Source of the DNA: an alpha proteobacterium HIMB59
Lineage (GTDB): Bacteria; Pseudomonadota; Alphaproteobacteria; HIMB59
Reading direction: 5' to 3'
Length of the DNA stretch: 41,720 nucleotides
NCBI GenBank assembly: GCA_004321805.1
Contig: SGZV01000012.1
Coordinates: 1 to 41,720, forward strand
Under the pieces are notes generated by a model. The model saw nothing but the letters and a program-made list of their open reading frames with translations, was not told where the DNA came from and ran no database searches. Positions within the stretch are counted from its first letter, which is position 1; the number at the start of each line of letters is the position of its first letter. A program made the translations under genes and the position numbers. Of this stretch, positions 24,548 to 33,151 are shown in pieces.

Positions 24548-25893
24548 AATTTATTTCCTTTCAATTTAGAAACTTTCAAATTACCTTTTAGTGAGTTGGT
24601 TGCCTCACTTACAATAGATAACCCCAAACCAGTTCCAATTACTTTTTCATTTTTATTTCCTCTAGTAAATCTTTTCATAATCTTTTTAAAATCAAAATTT
24701 AATTTATTTGAAGAAGTATTTATAATTTTAATTAAATAGTTATCATCATTTATTTCTAGAACTACATCAATTTCATTTTCTGTTGTGGAATACTTTATTG
24801 CATTATCTAATAAATTTCTAATAGCAATTTCAAATAAGGTATTGTCAATGTTTAAATTGATATCTTTATTTAAATTATCAATCAGATTAATCTTAATATC
24901 TCTTAAGTCGGCCGTTGGTTTGTAATTAATAGTTACTCTTTCAATAAACTTTTTCATTGAGGTATTTTTTAAATTAATTTTTTCTGATTTAAATTTTACT
25001 AATGCTTGTTCTAATAATTGAGAGGAGGATCTATTAGTCTGCTCAACAGATCTAATTATGTTTATTAAGTGGTCTCTATTTTTATCAGTTTTCGATTTTC
25101 TCAAGGCAAGCTCGCACTCTGCTTTAACTGTTGCAAGTGGAGTTCTGATATGGTGGGCAGCCTCTGCTAAGAATGTCTCTGACTCCAATAGATTTCCTTT
25201 AAATCTTTGAATTAATCCGTTTAATGAATTTACTAAGGGTTTTAGCTCAAGAGGAGTTTGGTATTTAACAACTCGGAGGTCTTTTGGGCCCCTTGAACCA
25301 ACTTGTTTAGCTAGATTATTTAACGGTCTTATTGTTGAGTTGGTGGTAATGAGAACAAGGAATATAATTATGACTGAAAATAGAGAGAAAATAAGAATCA
25401 TATTTTTTGTGACATCATTATTGATGATTTTTTGAAAATTTTGAGTTTGACCTAAGGATATCAATAATTCGAGCTCTTTGTTTTTTACAACAAATATTTT
25501 TCTGACATTGGCCAACCTAACATCTTCTCCACGATATTTTATAGTATCAAAATAAGGCTCACGAATTTCACCATAAGAATTTTGAGTAGGTAAATCCTCA
25601 TAGCCAGTTAAAAATTCGTTATTTAAATCAAAACGATAATAGACTTTGTCATCTTTCATGGACCCTAAAATTGAAAAAGTATCATAAGGTAGATCAACAT
25701 AAATCTCATCTTGTTCAACTCTAATTTTTTTTATGATTGAACCCAAGGAGGCGCTTAATAAACCATCTTGAGTTGAAATTACAGTGTTTCCTATAAATGA
25801 TTTAATTGTAAAGAAGAAAGTTACAACAAGAATACTTGTGATAGTAAAAAGTTGAATTAATAATCTATTTTTGATTGAAAAATTATTTTTCAT
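24517..25893 (-). CDS. tctE: Sensor histidine kinase, TctE-like
   Basis: The 458-residue membrane kinase has transmembrane segments at about 11-34 and 163-185 around a periplasmic domain of about 125 residues. A HAMP-like linker follows, then HisKA with the phospho-accepting H247 in AEAAHHIRTPLA, the N box NLLDNAIKYS and the G box GTGLGLSIVSEA. TctE-type kinases sense tricarboxylates or related acids and control the divergent tctCBA transporter, as the gene order here suggests. ATG 25893 overlaps the response-regulator stop by 4 bases (ATGA). A gene for a periplasmic binding protein overlaps its 3' end and may supply the ligand-sensing part. The actual ligand is not known. Confidence 0.88.
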   Translation of the reverse strand: MKNNFSIKNRLLIQLFTITSILVVTFFFTIKSFIGNTVISTQDGLLSASLGSIIKKIRVEQDEIYVDLPYDTFSILGSMKDDKVYYRFDLNNEFLTGYEDLPTQNSYGEIREPYFDTIKYRGEDVRLANVRKIFVVKNKELELLISLGQTQNFQKIINNDVTKNMILIFSLFSVIIIFLVLITTNSTIRPLNNLAKQVGSRGPKDLRVVKYQTPLELKPLVNSLNGLIQRFKGNLLESETFLAEAAHHIRTPLATVKAECELALRKSKTDKNRDHLINIIRSVEQTNRSSSQLLEQALVKFKSEKINLKNTSMKKFIERVTINYKPTADLRDIKINLIDNLNKDINLNIDNTLFEIAIRNLLDNAIKYSTTENEIDVVLEINDDNYLIKIINTSSNKLNFDFKKIMKRFTRGNKNEKVIGTGLGLSIVSEATNSLKGNLKVSKLKGNKFCAILYLPLF

Positions 25894-26555
25894 AATGAAG
25901 TAAGTCGATAGCCCATTCCTCGATTGGTTTCAATCTTAGCATTACTATCTTTTAATAACTTCCTAACTCTTCCAATATATACCTCAATAGTGTTATCCGA
26001 TACTGATTCAGATATTGAAAATAATCGGTCAGCAATTTGATTTTTTGAAAAATAAATTTCAGGTGAATTAAAAAATATTTCCAGTAACCTCAACTCTTTA
26101 TTTCTTAATTGTATTTTTTTTTCACCAGTATTTAGATAACCCAGAAGGGGGTATAATGACGTATTACAATAAGATAAACACAATTGATTTTTTCCTTTAT
26201 GTCTTCTCAAAACGGCTCTACATCGAGCATCGAGTTCAGAAAAATCAAAAGGCTTAGTTATATAATCATCCGCACCAATATCTAATAAATCAATTTTATC
26301 TGAGACCTCAGATTTTGCTGTCATTATAATAACTGGAGTATTAATATTTTTCTTTCTAATTTTTTTGAGAAGATTTCTCCCATCGCCATCGGGAAGCATT
26401 ATATCTAGCAAGATAATATCAAATTTAGACACCTTCAAATACGCCTCTGCATGAGATAAGGTTTCTGTATGCTCGGTGCTATGACCTTCTATTTTAAAAA
26501 AATTAAGCAAAGGCCTTGCAAAATCAATAGAATCTTCAACGATTAATACTTTCAT
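25890..26555 (-). CDS. tctD: OmpR-family response regulator, TctD-like
   Basis: The 221-residue regulator has a receiver domain with the acidic pair E7-D8, phospho-acceptor D51 in ILLDIMLPDGDG, T/K residues in IIMTAKSE and DDYITKPFD, and a C-terminal winged helix ending VEVYIGRVRKLL-like and ETNRGMGYRL. It is expected to activate tctCBA, which starts divergently 108 bases away, when phosphorylated by the adjacent kinase. ATG 26555 lacks a Shine-Dalgarno. The 11-bp-period direct repeat right upstream (26557-26576) is a likely binding site and would allow autoregulation. Confidence 0.9.
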   Translation of the reverse strand: MKVLIVEDSIDFARPLLNFFKIEGHSTEHTETLSHAEAYLKVSKFDIILLDIMLPDGDGRNLLKKIRKKNINTPVIIMTAKSEVSDKIDLLDIGADDYITKPFDFSELDARCRAVLRRHKGKNQLCLSYCNTSLYPLLGYLNTGEKKIQLRNKELRLLEIFFNSPEIYFSKNQIADRLFSISESVSDNTIEVYIGRVRKLLKDSNAKIETNRGMGYRLTSL

Positions 26556-26556
26556 G

Positions 26557-26576
26557 TGTCAGCTTTATGTCAGCTT
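26557..26576. promoter_or_regulatory. Tandem direct repeat, candidate TctD binding site
   Basis: TGTCAGCTT occurs at 26557-26565 and 26568-26576, an 11-bp period, one helical turn. OmpR/PhoB-family regulators bind such head-to-tail half-sites. It lies between tctD and tctC, one base from the tctD start codon, with TATAAA (26582-26587) next to it toward tctC. Confidence 0.55.
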
Positions 26577-26663
26577 AATTATATAAAATTTATTCAGTAA
26601 TAAGGAGAGGAATAATAAAAATTTTTGGAATTTATTGTTCCTTTTATAGAAATAGGAGGAAAA

Positions 26664-27641
26664 ATGAGAAAACTCATTAAACTTATATCTGCTATCTTTT
26701 TGTTCTCTGCTCTATCTGTATCAGCGCATGCGGTAGAAGAATTACACTTTGTAGTTCCTGGTGGAGCTGGTGGTGGATGGGATGGCTGTGCTAGAGGAAC
26801 TGGAGAAGCTTTAGTTAAATCTGGTCTTTTAAAATCAGCTTCATTTGAAAACATGTCTGGTGGTGGAGGGGGTAAGGCCTTAGCTTGGATGATGAGTACT
26901 AATCCTGAAGATACCATTATGGTTCAATCAACACCGATTGTTTTAAGATCAATTTCAAAACACGAAGGTTATGTTTCTGATCAAGCTTCAAGTGGTGTTT
27001 TATCTTACAAAGATGTTACACCTATTGCTGGCATTATTGGTGACTTTGGTGCGATTGCAGTTGCTGCAGACTCACCTTATCAAACTTTTCAGGACGTAGT
27101 TGATGCTTACAATGCTGATTCAAAGTCAGTCAAGATGGCTGGTGGATCAACTAGAGGAAGCATGGACCATTTGATTGGTGCTTTAGCTTTCCAATCCGCT
27201 GGTGCCGATCCAAATGCAGTTGTTTATATTCCATATGATGGTGGCGGTGAGGCTTTAGCTGGACTATTATCTGGCGAAGCTCAAATTTTATCGACTGGTT
27301 TTAGTGAAGCTTTAGGTGCTGGCGATCAAGTAAGAATTCTAGGTGTTACTGCTAATGATCGATCTGCAGATGCTCCAAATGTTCCAACACTAAAAGAGCA
27401 AGGCTTTGATGCTTACTTTGTTAACTGGAGAGGTTTCTTTGGACCTCCAAAAATGGATCCTGCAAAGAGAGATACAATTGCTAAAATGCTTGGCGATATG
27501 CAAGAGACGCCTGAATGGGAAGCAGTAAGAAAAAGAAATGCTTACGTTAATATTTACAACCCAGGTGACGACTTTATATCTTTCCTTGAAACTCAAACTG
27601 AGGAAATGACCGCATTAATGAAACAACTTGGTGTGATCTAA
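26664..27641 (+). CDS. tctC: Tripartite tricarboxylate transporter periplasmic binding protein TctC
   Basis: From ATG 26664 the product is 325 residues with a signal peptide (MRKLIKLISAIFLFSALSVSAHA). The mature protein starts VEELHFVVPGGAGGGWDGCAR, the ligand-contact loop of the TctC/Bug family, and contains YIPYDGGGEALAGLLSGEAQ and later PNVPTLKEQGFDAYFVNWRGFFGPP. It binds an organic acid in the periplasm and delivers it to TctAB. ATG 26664 is chosen because AGGAGGA ends 3 bases before it and the signal peptide starts there; an upstream in-frame TTG (26625) adds 13 residues and is rejected. tctB follows after 36 bases. Ligand could be a di- or tricarboxylate or another small acid. Confidence 0.95.
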   Translation: MRKLIKLISAIFLFSALSVSAHAVEELHFVVPGGAGGGWDGCARGTGEALVKSGLLKSASFENMSGGGGGKALAWMMSTNPEDTIMVQSTPIVLRSISKHEGYVSDQASSGVLSYKDVTPIAGIIGDFGAIAVAADSPYQTFQDVVDAYNADSKSVKMAGGSTRGSMDHLIGALAFQSAGADPNAVVYIPYDGGGEALAGLLSGEAQILSTGFSEALGAGDQVRILGVTANDRSADAPNVPTLKEQGFDAYFVNWRGFFGPPKMDPAKRDTIAKMLGDMQETPEWEAVRKRNAYVNIYNPGDDFISFLETQTEEMTALMKQLGVI

Positions 27642-27677
27642 GATATATTAAGATAAAAAAAAGGAGGAGTTTAAAAA

Positions 27678-28142
27678 TTGCGAATTAATTTATCAAGAAT
27701 TAGTGCTTTAATTTTCCTCCTCCTTTTTTCCATTTATTCATATTTAGCCGGTGAAATAAGGGTTTTTAGCTTTGATGTAGATGCCCCTTTTAATGCTAAA
27801 ACGTTCCCTAAGCTAATCTCTTATATTGGGATTTTATTTTCATTCTTAGCTTTGGTTTTCTCAAAAAATGAAGATGAACCTGTAAGTCAATTCGAATGGC
27901 TTAAAGTATTTGTATTATTTGTTCTTGTTTTTACTTATGGTCTGATTATTAAGACTGTTGGATTTTTCTTATCTACAAATTTATTTTTAATTATTGCATA
28001 TTACTACCTTGGCGTGAGGAGTATAAAACTTATACTTTTTTGCTCAGTTCCTGTAGTTGCGGGATTACAATTTATGCTTCACGATTTATTAGATGTATAT
28101 ATTCGTGACCCCTTACTACAATCAATAGGAATTATTTCATGA
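27678..28142 (+). CDS. tctB: Tripartite tricarboxylate transporter small membrane subunit TctB
   Basis: The 154-residue membrane protein has four hydrophobic segments: the first at about 8-26, the second at 48-61, the third at 75-95 and a last long one at about 98-135. This is the usual TctB shape, and sequence in this family is poorly conserved, so the call leans on position between tctC and tctA. The TTG start at 27678 is well supported by AAGGAGGAG ending 8 bases before it. Its stop overlaps the tctA ATG by 4 bases (ATGA). Confidence 0.88.
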   Translation: MRINLSRISALIFLLLFSIYSYLAGEIRVFSFDVDAPFNAKTFPKLISYIGILFSFLALVFSKNEDEPVSQFEWLKVFVLFVLVFTYGLIIKTVGFFLSTNLFLIIAYYYLGVRSIKLILFCSVPVVAGLQFMLHDLLDVYIRDPLLQSIGIIS

Positions 28143-29638
28143 TCGAGGGTATTACTTTAGGTATTGGAGCAGCATTTAGCGGCTACAATATTTTAATGGT
28201 GATGGTTGGTTGCTTTGCTGGAACAATCATTGGCACATTGCCTGGTTTAGGACCAATGTCTGCAATTGCCTTGATGATTCCCATAACTTATGGTTTTGAT
28301 CCTGCATCAGCAATGATTATGATGGCTGGAGTTTATTATGGAGCAATTTTTGGTGGCTCGACATCATCTATATTAATTAATGCGCCAGGTGTGGCAGGAA
28401 CAGTTTCGTCCTCCTTCGACGGATACCCTTTAGCAAGAAGTGGTCAAGCAGGTAAAGCTTTAGCAATCGCTGCTTACTCTTCTTTTGCTGGAGGAACAAT
28501 AGCAGCTATATTTTTACTCATAGCCGCCCCTCAATTAGCAAAAGTAAGTCTAAGCTTTCAGTCGGCTGATTATTTTGCATTAATGTGCGTAGGCCTTCTG
28601 GCTATTGCGGCTTTTGCAAGTAAAGGTCAGTTTTTAAAAGCAATGATTATGACAGCTTTAGGTCTAGCATTAGCAACTGTCGGCCAAGACTCACTTTCTG
28701 ATATAACGAGATTTACTTTTGGAAATATTAATTTAATGGACGGAATTAGTTTTGTTTTATTGGTGATGGCTACTTTTGCTATGAGCGAAGCATTCATGAT
28801 TATCTTTAAGAAAAAAAATATTAGCTTTAAGGCATCAGATGCTAGCACCAAAAAACTAGGTTCGATTAAATTGACAAAACAAGAAGTAAAAGAAATCGCT
28901 CCTGTTGTTGGAAGAAGCTCTATTTTGGGCTTTTTTGTAGGTGTTTTGCCCGGTGCTGGAGCAACAATTGCTAGCTTTTTAGCTTGGGGTTTTGAGAGAA
29001 CTATAGCCCCTGTTAAAGAAAGACTAAATTTTGGTAAGGGTTCTATTAAAGGTCTAGCGGCACCAGAGACCGCCAATAATGCAGCTTGTACAGGATCTTT
29101 TGTGCCATTGCTGACTTTAGGGATACCAGGCTCGGGTACAACCGCAGTAATGTTGGGCGCTCTTCTGTCTTTTGGCGTTCAACCAGGGCCAAGACTATAT
29201 GTTGAGCAACCTGAAATTTTTTGGGCCGTGATTATCTCTATGTATATTGGAAATATAGTTCTACTTATTCTCAACCTTCCACTCATCCCCTATATTGCAA
29301 GAATTTTAGCGATACCACAAAAGATATTAGTGCCACTAGTCTTATTTTTTTCAGTCACTGGAGTTTATTTAATTTCATTTAATTCTTTTGATATTTATTT
29401 TATGGCAATCGTTGCTTTAATTTCATTAGTCCTCAGAGTAATAGACTATCCAATGCCACCACTTATTTTAGGTTTTATTTTGGGTGGGATGATGGAAAAG
29501 AATTTAAGGCGTGCGCTGATAATTAATGATGGCTCATATTCATTCTTATGGGAACGGCCGATCAGTCTGACATTATTTATTATAATGATCTTAATAATTT
29601 TGATTCAAGTCTATCAAGGCTTGGTCAAAAAAAATTAA
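28139..29638 (+). CDS. tctA: Tripartite tricarboxylate transporter large permease TctA
   Basis: The 499-residue permease has about 11-12 membrane segments. It carries the two family motifs GTIIGTLPGLGPMSAIALMIPITYG (about 28-52) and GFFVGVLPGAGATIASFLAWGFE (about 263-285), plus APETANNAACTGSFVPLLTLGIPGSGTTAVMLGAL. It moves an organic acid across the inner membrane with a cation gradient, using TctC as binding protein and TctB as the small subunit. Its stop (29636-29638) lies inside the palindrome TTAA that also ends the convergent AbrB-family gene. Confidence 0.96.
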   Translation: MIEGITLGIGAAFSGYNILMVMVGCFAGTIIGTLPGLGPMSAIALMIPITYGFDPASAMIMMAGVYYGAIFGGSTSSILINAPGVAGTVSSSFDGYPLARSGQAGKALAIAAYSSFAGGTIAAIFLLIAAPQLAKVSLSFQSADYFALMCVGLLAIAAFASKGQFLKAMIMTALGLALATVGQDSLSDITRFTFGNINLMDGISFVLLVMATFAMSEAFMIIFKKKNISFKASDASTKKLGSIKLTKQEVKEIAPVVGRSSILGFFVGVLPGAGATIASFLAWGFERTIAPVKERLNFGKGSIKGLAAPETANNAACTGSFVPLLTLGIPGSGTTAVMLGALLSFGVQPGPRLYVEQPEIFWAVIISMYIGNIVLLILNLPLIPYIARILAIPQKILVPLVLFFSVTGVYLISFNSFDIYFMAIVALISLVLRVIDYPMPPLILGFILGGMMEKNLRRALIINDGSYSFLWERPISLTLFIIMILIILIQVYQGLVKKN

Positions 29639-30693
29639 TTCTTTTTTATCTCAAACAATTTAATAAGCAAAGGTAATGAAAAAACAATTAAAAATATTCT
29701 TAAGAAGTGATGATAGCTTACAAAAATAGGATCTATATCATAAGCAATACTAATAATAATCATTTCATGAATTCCCCCAGGGGTGAAACTTAAAAAAGTT
29801 GGAAGAAATTCAAACCCATCAATAAAAGATAGCAAGTAAGAAAATAAAGCAGATAGAAAAATCAATAAAATTGACATGATGACTCCATGGAACAAATACT
29901 TCCCAAGCTCATTTAATTTAAGTCCATTTAATCTGCTACCAAGAGCAGTGCCCAAAAAAACAAAAGCGATATTAATAAAGACATCTGGAAAACGAGCATC
30001 AATTATCTCAAATGTATAAAAAGCACCTGAAATCAACATTCCTGAGAGCAAGGTGGCAGAGGGAATTTTAAATTTCTTTATTAATAGAGCCCCCAACGAA
30101 CAAAGAACCACTATAAAAATGATTTCTCCAAAATATCTCAAATCATAATTATTAATAAATCCGAAACCTCCAATATCAACCGCACCCCTCTCGTAGAAAA
30201 ATATAATTGGCAGTAAACCAACGATAAAAATCACTCGAGTTGCTTGAATTAAAATAACACTTTTATGTTCTGAGAAATTTTTCATTTCTAATATAGCCGC
30301 TGTGATGGGCGCTAAAGCACCAGGTAAAGAAGAAAAAACAGAAGTAGATTTTGAAAATTTAGCAAACTTATTAAAATACCAATAAACAACATAAGTGCTA
30401 AAAAGAACATAAAGAATCATCATTGCTGATGAGAAAATCCATAAATGTACCTTATATAATAAAGTGACATTCAGCGTTCCCCCTAAAATGATTCCAATTA
30501 ACAAAAAGATAGGATTTAAAAGCTTGTTTGAAAAAGAAATTTTCAATTTTGTAAATGCAATAATAAGGTTTGCAAATAATGAACCTAATAGCCAAGGAAG
30601 AGGCAAATGAACAAGTGTGCCTATATAACCACCAATAAAACCAATTAAAATAGCAAGATAACTAGAATTAATAATTGATTTGAGAGATTTCAC
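29635..30693 (-). CDS. AbrB-family integral membrane protein
   Basis: This 352-residue protein of about ten hydrophobic segments belongs to the AbrB/COG3180 family, often mislabelled ammonia monooxygenase. Typical blocks are GFIGGYIGTLVHLPLPWLLGSL (about 18-39) and, in the second repeat, SATLLSGMLISGAFY and FLGTALGSRL, followed by SFTPGGIHEMIIISIAYDIDP. Its biochemical role is not established; members are commonly found beside TTT or other organic-acid transporters. The start is GTG 30693. It is convergent with tctA, overlapping by four bases, and divergent from the dddP-like gene with 159 bases between them, in which I see no convincing regulatory site. Confidence 0.8.
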   Translation of the reverse strand: MKSLKSIINSSYLAILIGFIGGYIGTLVHLPLPWLLGSLFANLIIAFTKLKISFSNKLLNPIFLLIGIILGGTLNVTLLYKVHLWIFSSAMMILYVLFSTYVVYWYFNKFAKFSKSTSVFSSLPGALAPITAAILEMKNFSEHKSVILIQATRVIFIVGLLPIIFFYERGAVDIGGFGFINNYDLRYFGEIIFIVVLCSLGALLIKKFKIPSATLLSGMLISGAFYTFEIIDARFPDVFINIAFVFLGTALGSRLNGLKLNELGKYLFHGVIMSILLIFLSALFSYLLSFIDGFEFLPTFLSFTPGGIHEMIIISIAYDIDPIFVSYHHFLRIFLIVFSLPLLIKLFEIKKN

Positions 30694-30852
30694 TGAATAA
30701 TTATATTAGTTCATTCGATAGTCTAAAGGAATAAATTTATTAGCCTATAATCTGTCTTACTTTATAAAATAAATAAAATTGAACACTATGATCATTTGAA
30801 AATTTGTTTTATTTAATGCAAAAAAGTGATTTAATTTTTTTAAAGATAACAT

Positions 30853-32139
30853 ATGAATAATTTTACTAGTAAGTTTGCTAATCGAAAAATTGGGCCTAAA
30901 TTTGAAAAAGTAATTAATCATGATTTAGGAACCCAGCAATTTAAGTCACATCTCTATGAAGATCAGATTAATTTTGATCGTCTTCGTATGTACCGGTTGA
31001 ATAGAGTAATTGAACAACTTCAACATCATGATGTAGGAGGCTGTATTCTTTTTGACCCTATCAATATTCGCTACGCCACTGATAGTCGAAATATGAGTAT
31101 GTTTACTATGCATGAGCTAGTTCGTTTTGTTTTTATCTCAGCTGGAGGGAAAGTGATTTTATTTGACTATCCCAAAAGCGAGCATCTCTCTAATCATCTC
31201 TGTACCATCGATGAAATTCGAAGTGTTTCAAGCTGGGATTTTTTTTCTGCAAATAACTTTGTTGATAAAAATGCCCAACAATGGGCAGCAATGGTACAAA
31301 ATTTAATGAGAGAACATTGTCCTGGTAATAATCGTTTAGCGATTGATATCTCTGACCCAGTAGGCATTCAAATGCTTTTAAAACAATTTAATGTAGAATT
31401 ATTAAACGCACAAAAATATATAGAAACGGCGAGATCTATTAAATCTGAAGATGAACTAATTTGTATGAAAGCCTCTATTGAAACAGCCGAAAAAGGAATG
31501 ATGTTGATGAAAGAAAAATTACAAGCAGGCATGACAGAAGAAGAGCTTTGGTCATATATGCATAAGACTAATATAGAAAATGGTGGCGAATGGTTTGAGA
31601 CGAGATTACTCGTATCAGGACCTCGAACAAATCCTTGGCTTCAAGAATGCAGCAATCGAATAATAGAGCAAGGAGATTTGGTTGCTTTTGATACAGATAT
31701 GGTAGGTCCTTATGGCTACTGTGCTGATATTTCAAGAACTTTTGTAGAAGGTGGAAAATTCAATGACACACAAAGACAACTATACTCTCTAGCAGTCGAG
31801 CATATTCAACATAATAAAGAACTAATCAAAGCAGGTACAAGTTTTAGAGAGTTTGCTGAAAAGTCATGGAAGTTGCCTGATAGTTGCTATGACAATCATT
31901 ATCCTTGCACCATTCATGGTGTGGGACTTTGTGATGAATGGCCTTTTGTTGCCTACCCTAATAAAGATTTCTCCAACGCTGATTTCTCAGGATACTTTGA
32001 GGAGAATATGACCATTTGTGTTGAGACATACATTGGTGAAGTAGGAGGCAGAGAAGGCGTAAAACTAGAAGATCAATTTAGAGTGACAAAGGATGGCTTA
32101 GAGCAATTAAGCACTTTTCCAGTTGAACAACTTGACTAG
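30853..32139 (+). CDS. dddP: DddP-like DMSP lyase (M24 metallopeptidase fold)
   Basis: The 428-residue protein resembles DddP along its whole length: FDPINIRYATDSRNM (68-81), GGEWFETRLLVSGPRTNPWLQEC, FDTDMVGPYGYCADISRT and HGVGLCDEWPFVAYP. All DddP metal ligands map one to one: D280, D282, D292, H355, E391, E406. The catalytic Asp (D361) and a substrate-pocket Tyr (Y350) are also present. DddP cleaves dimethylsulfoniopropionate to DMS and acrylate in the cytoplasm. The N-terminal 40 residues diverge from roseobacter DddP as I remember it. ATG 30853 has no clear Shine-Dalgarno. Other M24 proteins (Xaa-Pro peptidases, creatinase) share the fold but not this set of blocks. Activity itself is inferred. 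Confidence 0.82.
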   Translation: MNNFTSKFANRKIGPKFEKVINHDLGTQQFKSHLYEDQINFDRLRMYRLNRVIEQLQHHDVGGCILFDPINIRYATDSRNMSMFTMHELVRFVFISAGGKVILFDYPKSEHLSNHLCTIDEIRSVSSWDFFSANNFVDKNAQQWAAMVQNLMREHCPGNNRLAIDISDPVGIQMLLKQFNVELLNAQKYIETARSIKSEDELICMKASIETAEKGMMLMKEKLQAGMTEEELWSYMHKTNIENGGEWFETRLLVSGPRTNPWLQECSNRIIEQGDLVAFDTDMVGPYGYCADISRTFVEGGKFNDTQRQLYSLAVEHIQHNKELIKAGTSFREFAEKSWKLPDSCYDNHYPCTIHGVGLCDEWPFVAYPNKDFSNADFSGYFEENMTICVETYIGEVGGREGVKLEDQFRVTKDGLEQLSTFPVEQLD

Positions 32140-32166
32140 ATTTATTTCTAACTTAATAAGTAAAAT

Positions 32167-32493
32167 TTAAAGCTGGCTATTAACCCAATTCTTCAAATCA
32201 GCTTCAGAGCTAAGTCCAATTTTTGTATCAGCTACAGTTCCATCTTTGAAAATCATCATAGTAGGAATGCTACGAATTCCAAAGTTAGCAGGAGCTGATG
32301 GATTTTCATCGATATTTATTTTTTTAATCGATATCTTTCCCTCAAATTCTGTAGCAATATTTTCTAAAATTGGCCCTAAAGCTTTACAAGGGCCACACCA
32401 TTCTGCCCAAAAATCAACCAAAACTGGCTGTTTATTTGATCCATCAATTACACTTTGCTGAAAATCAGCATCTTTAATTTGTTCTATAGCCAT
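32167..32493 (-). CDS. trxA: Thioredoxin
   Basis: This is a 108-residue thioredoxin with the active site WCGPCK (C33, C36), preceded by VLVDFWAEW and followed by the cis-Pro in IRSIPTMMIFKDG. It reduces cytoplasmic disulfides and is a likely electron donor for the ribonucleotide reductase encoded at the right edge. It lies 22 bases downstream of the murU-like gene, in the position it has in many Alphaproteobacteria except that addB and addA are not between them. It ends tail to tail with the dddP-like gene with 27 bases between. Confidence 0.97.
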   Translation of the reverse strand: MAIEQIKDADFQQSVIDGSNKQPVLVDFWAEWCGPCKALGPILENIATEFEGKISIKKINIDENPSAPANFGIRSIPTMMIFKDGTVADTKIGLSSEADLKNWVNSQL

Positions 32494-32515
32494 AGTCTAT
32501 ATATGGGATGAAGTT

Positions 32516-33151
32516 TTAATATTGCAAATATAATTCTTTAGTACCTAAGTGAGGATTTTTTGTTGACGTTTGAAAACCGAAGAGTCGTTGTTTCATAGCA
32601 CAATCTTTCCAATAAAGAGGGATGTCAAAAATGTTAGGGTATTCATTCAGGCTTTTATTGCGTAAAAGATGGCAGCCTTGAAATTTTGTATTATTTTTTT
32701 GGCTTGGAAAAATTATATTTTCACCACTAATCTCTAAATCATTATTTGAAGAGTCAGAATTGACTAACAATAAATTTTCAATATGTTGATTTTGTGAGAA
32801 GTGAGCTATAGCCTTTTCAATTTCACTTATAAATGATAATTGCCAAAGATTATCCGTATTCATAACTAACAAGTCTTGTTTTTGAACTTTTTTAATGCCA
32901 CCTCCTGTGCCTAAAATCAAATTCTCATGAGATATAATAATATGAGGATATTCTTTAATTAAATATTGACTGAGCTTGTCCGCTTGATAATGCGTGTTGA
33001 CATAAATATTACTTAAAGGAAGCTTAGTAGCTATATCCAAAGCATAAGATATTAAAGTTTTATTATTGATCTTTAATAATGGTTTAGGAATATCGTTTGT
33101 GAGATCTTCCATTCGAGATCCTAAACCTGCTGCTAATATTAAAGCATCCAT
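32516..33151 (-). CDS. murU: Sugar-phosphate nucleotidyltransferase, MurU-like
   Basis: The 211-residue nucleotidyltransferase has MDALILAAGLGSRM (1-14) and IPKPLLKINNKTLI (21-34). MurU converts N-acetylmuramate 1-phosphate with UTP to UDP-MurNAc, bypassing the first cell-wall steps and the fosfomycin target. The call rests on pairing with an AmgK-like kinase: ATG 33151 follows the kinase stop without a spacer. It is slightly shorter than the usual 220-240 residues, and the C-terminal half is weakly conserved, so another NDP-sugar product is possible. Confidence 0.75.
   Translation of the reverse strand: MDALILAAGLGSRMEDLTNDIPKPLLKINNKTLISYALDIATKLPLSNIYVNTHYQADKLSQYLIKEYPHIIISHENLILGTGGGIKKVQKQDLLVMNTDNLWQLSFISEIEKAIAHFSQNQHIENLLLVNSDSSNNDLEISGENIIFPSQKNNTKFQGCHLLRNKSLNEYPNIFDIPLYWKDCAMKQRLFGFQTSTKNPHLGTKELYLQY

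Noticed and set aside
26625-26663. Longer tctC start at TTG 26625
   Set aside because: The extra 13 residues precede a standard signal peptide, and AGGAGGA sits right before ATG 26664.
27661-27669. AAGGAGGAG as part of a terminator after tctC
   Set aside because: No stem can be formed; it is the Shine-Dalgarno for the TTG start of tctB.
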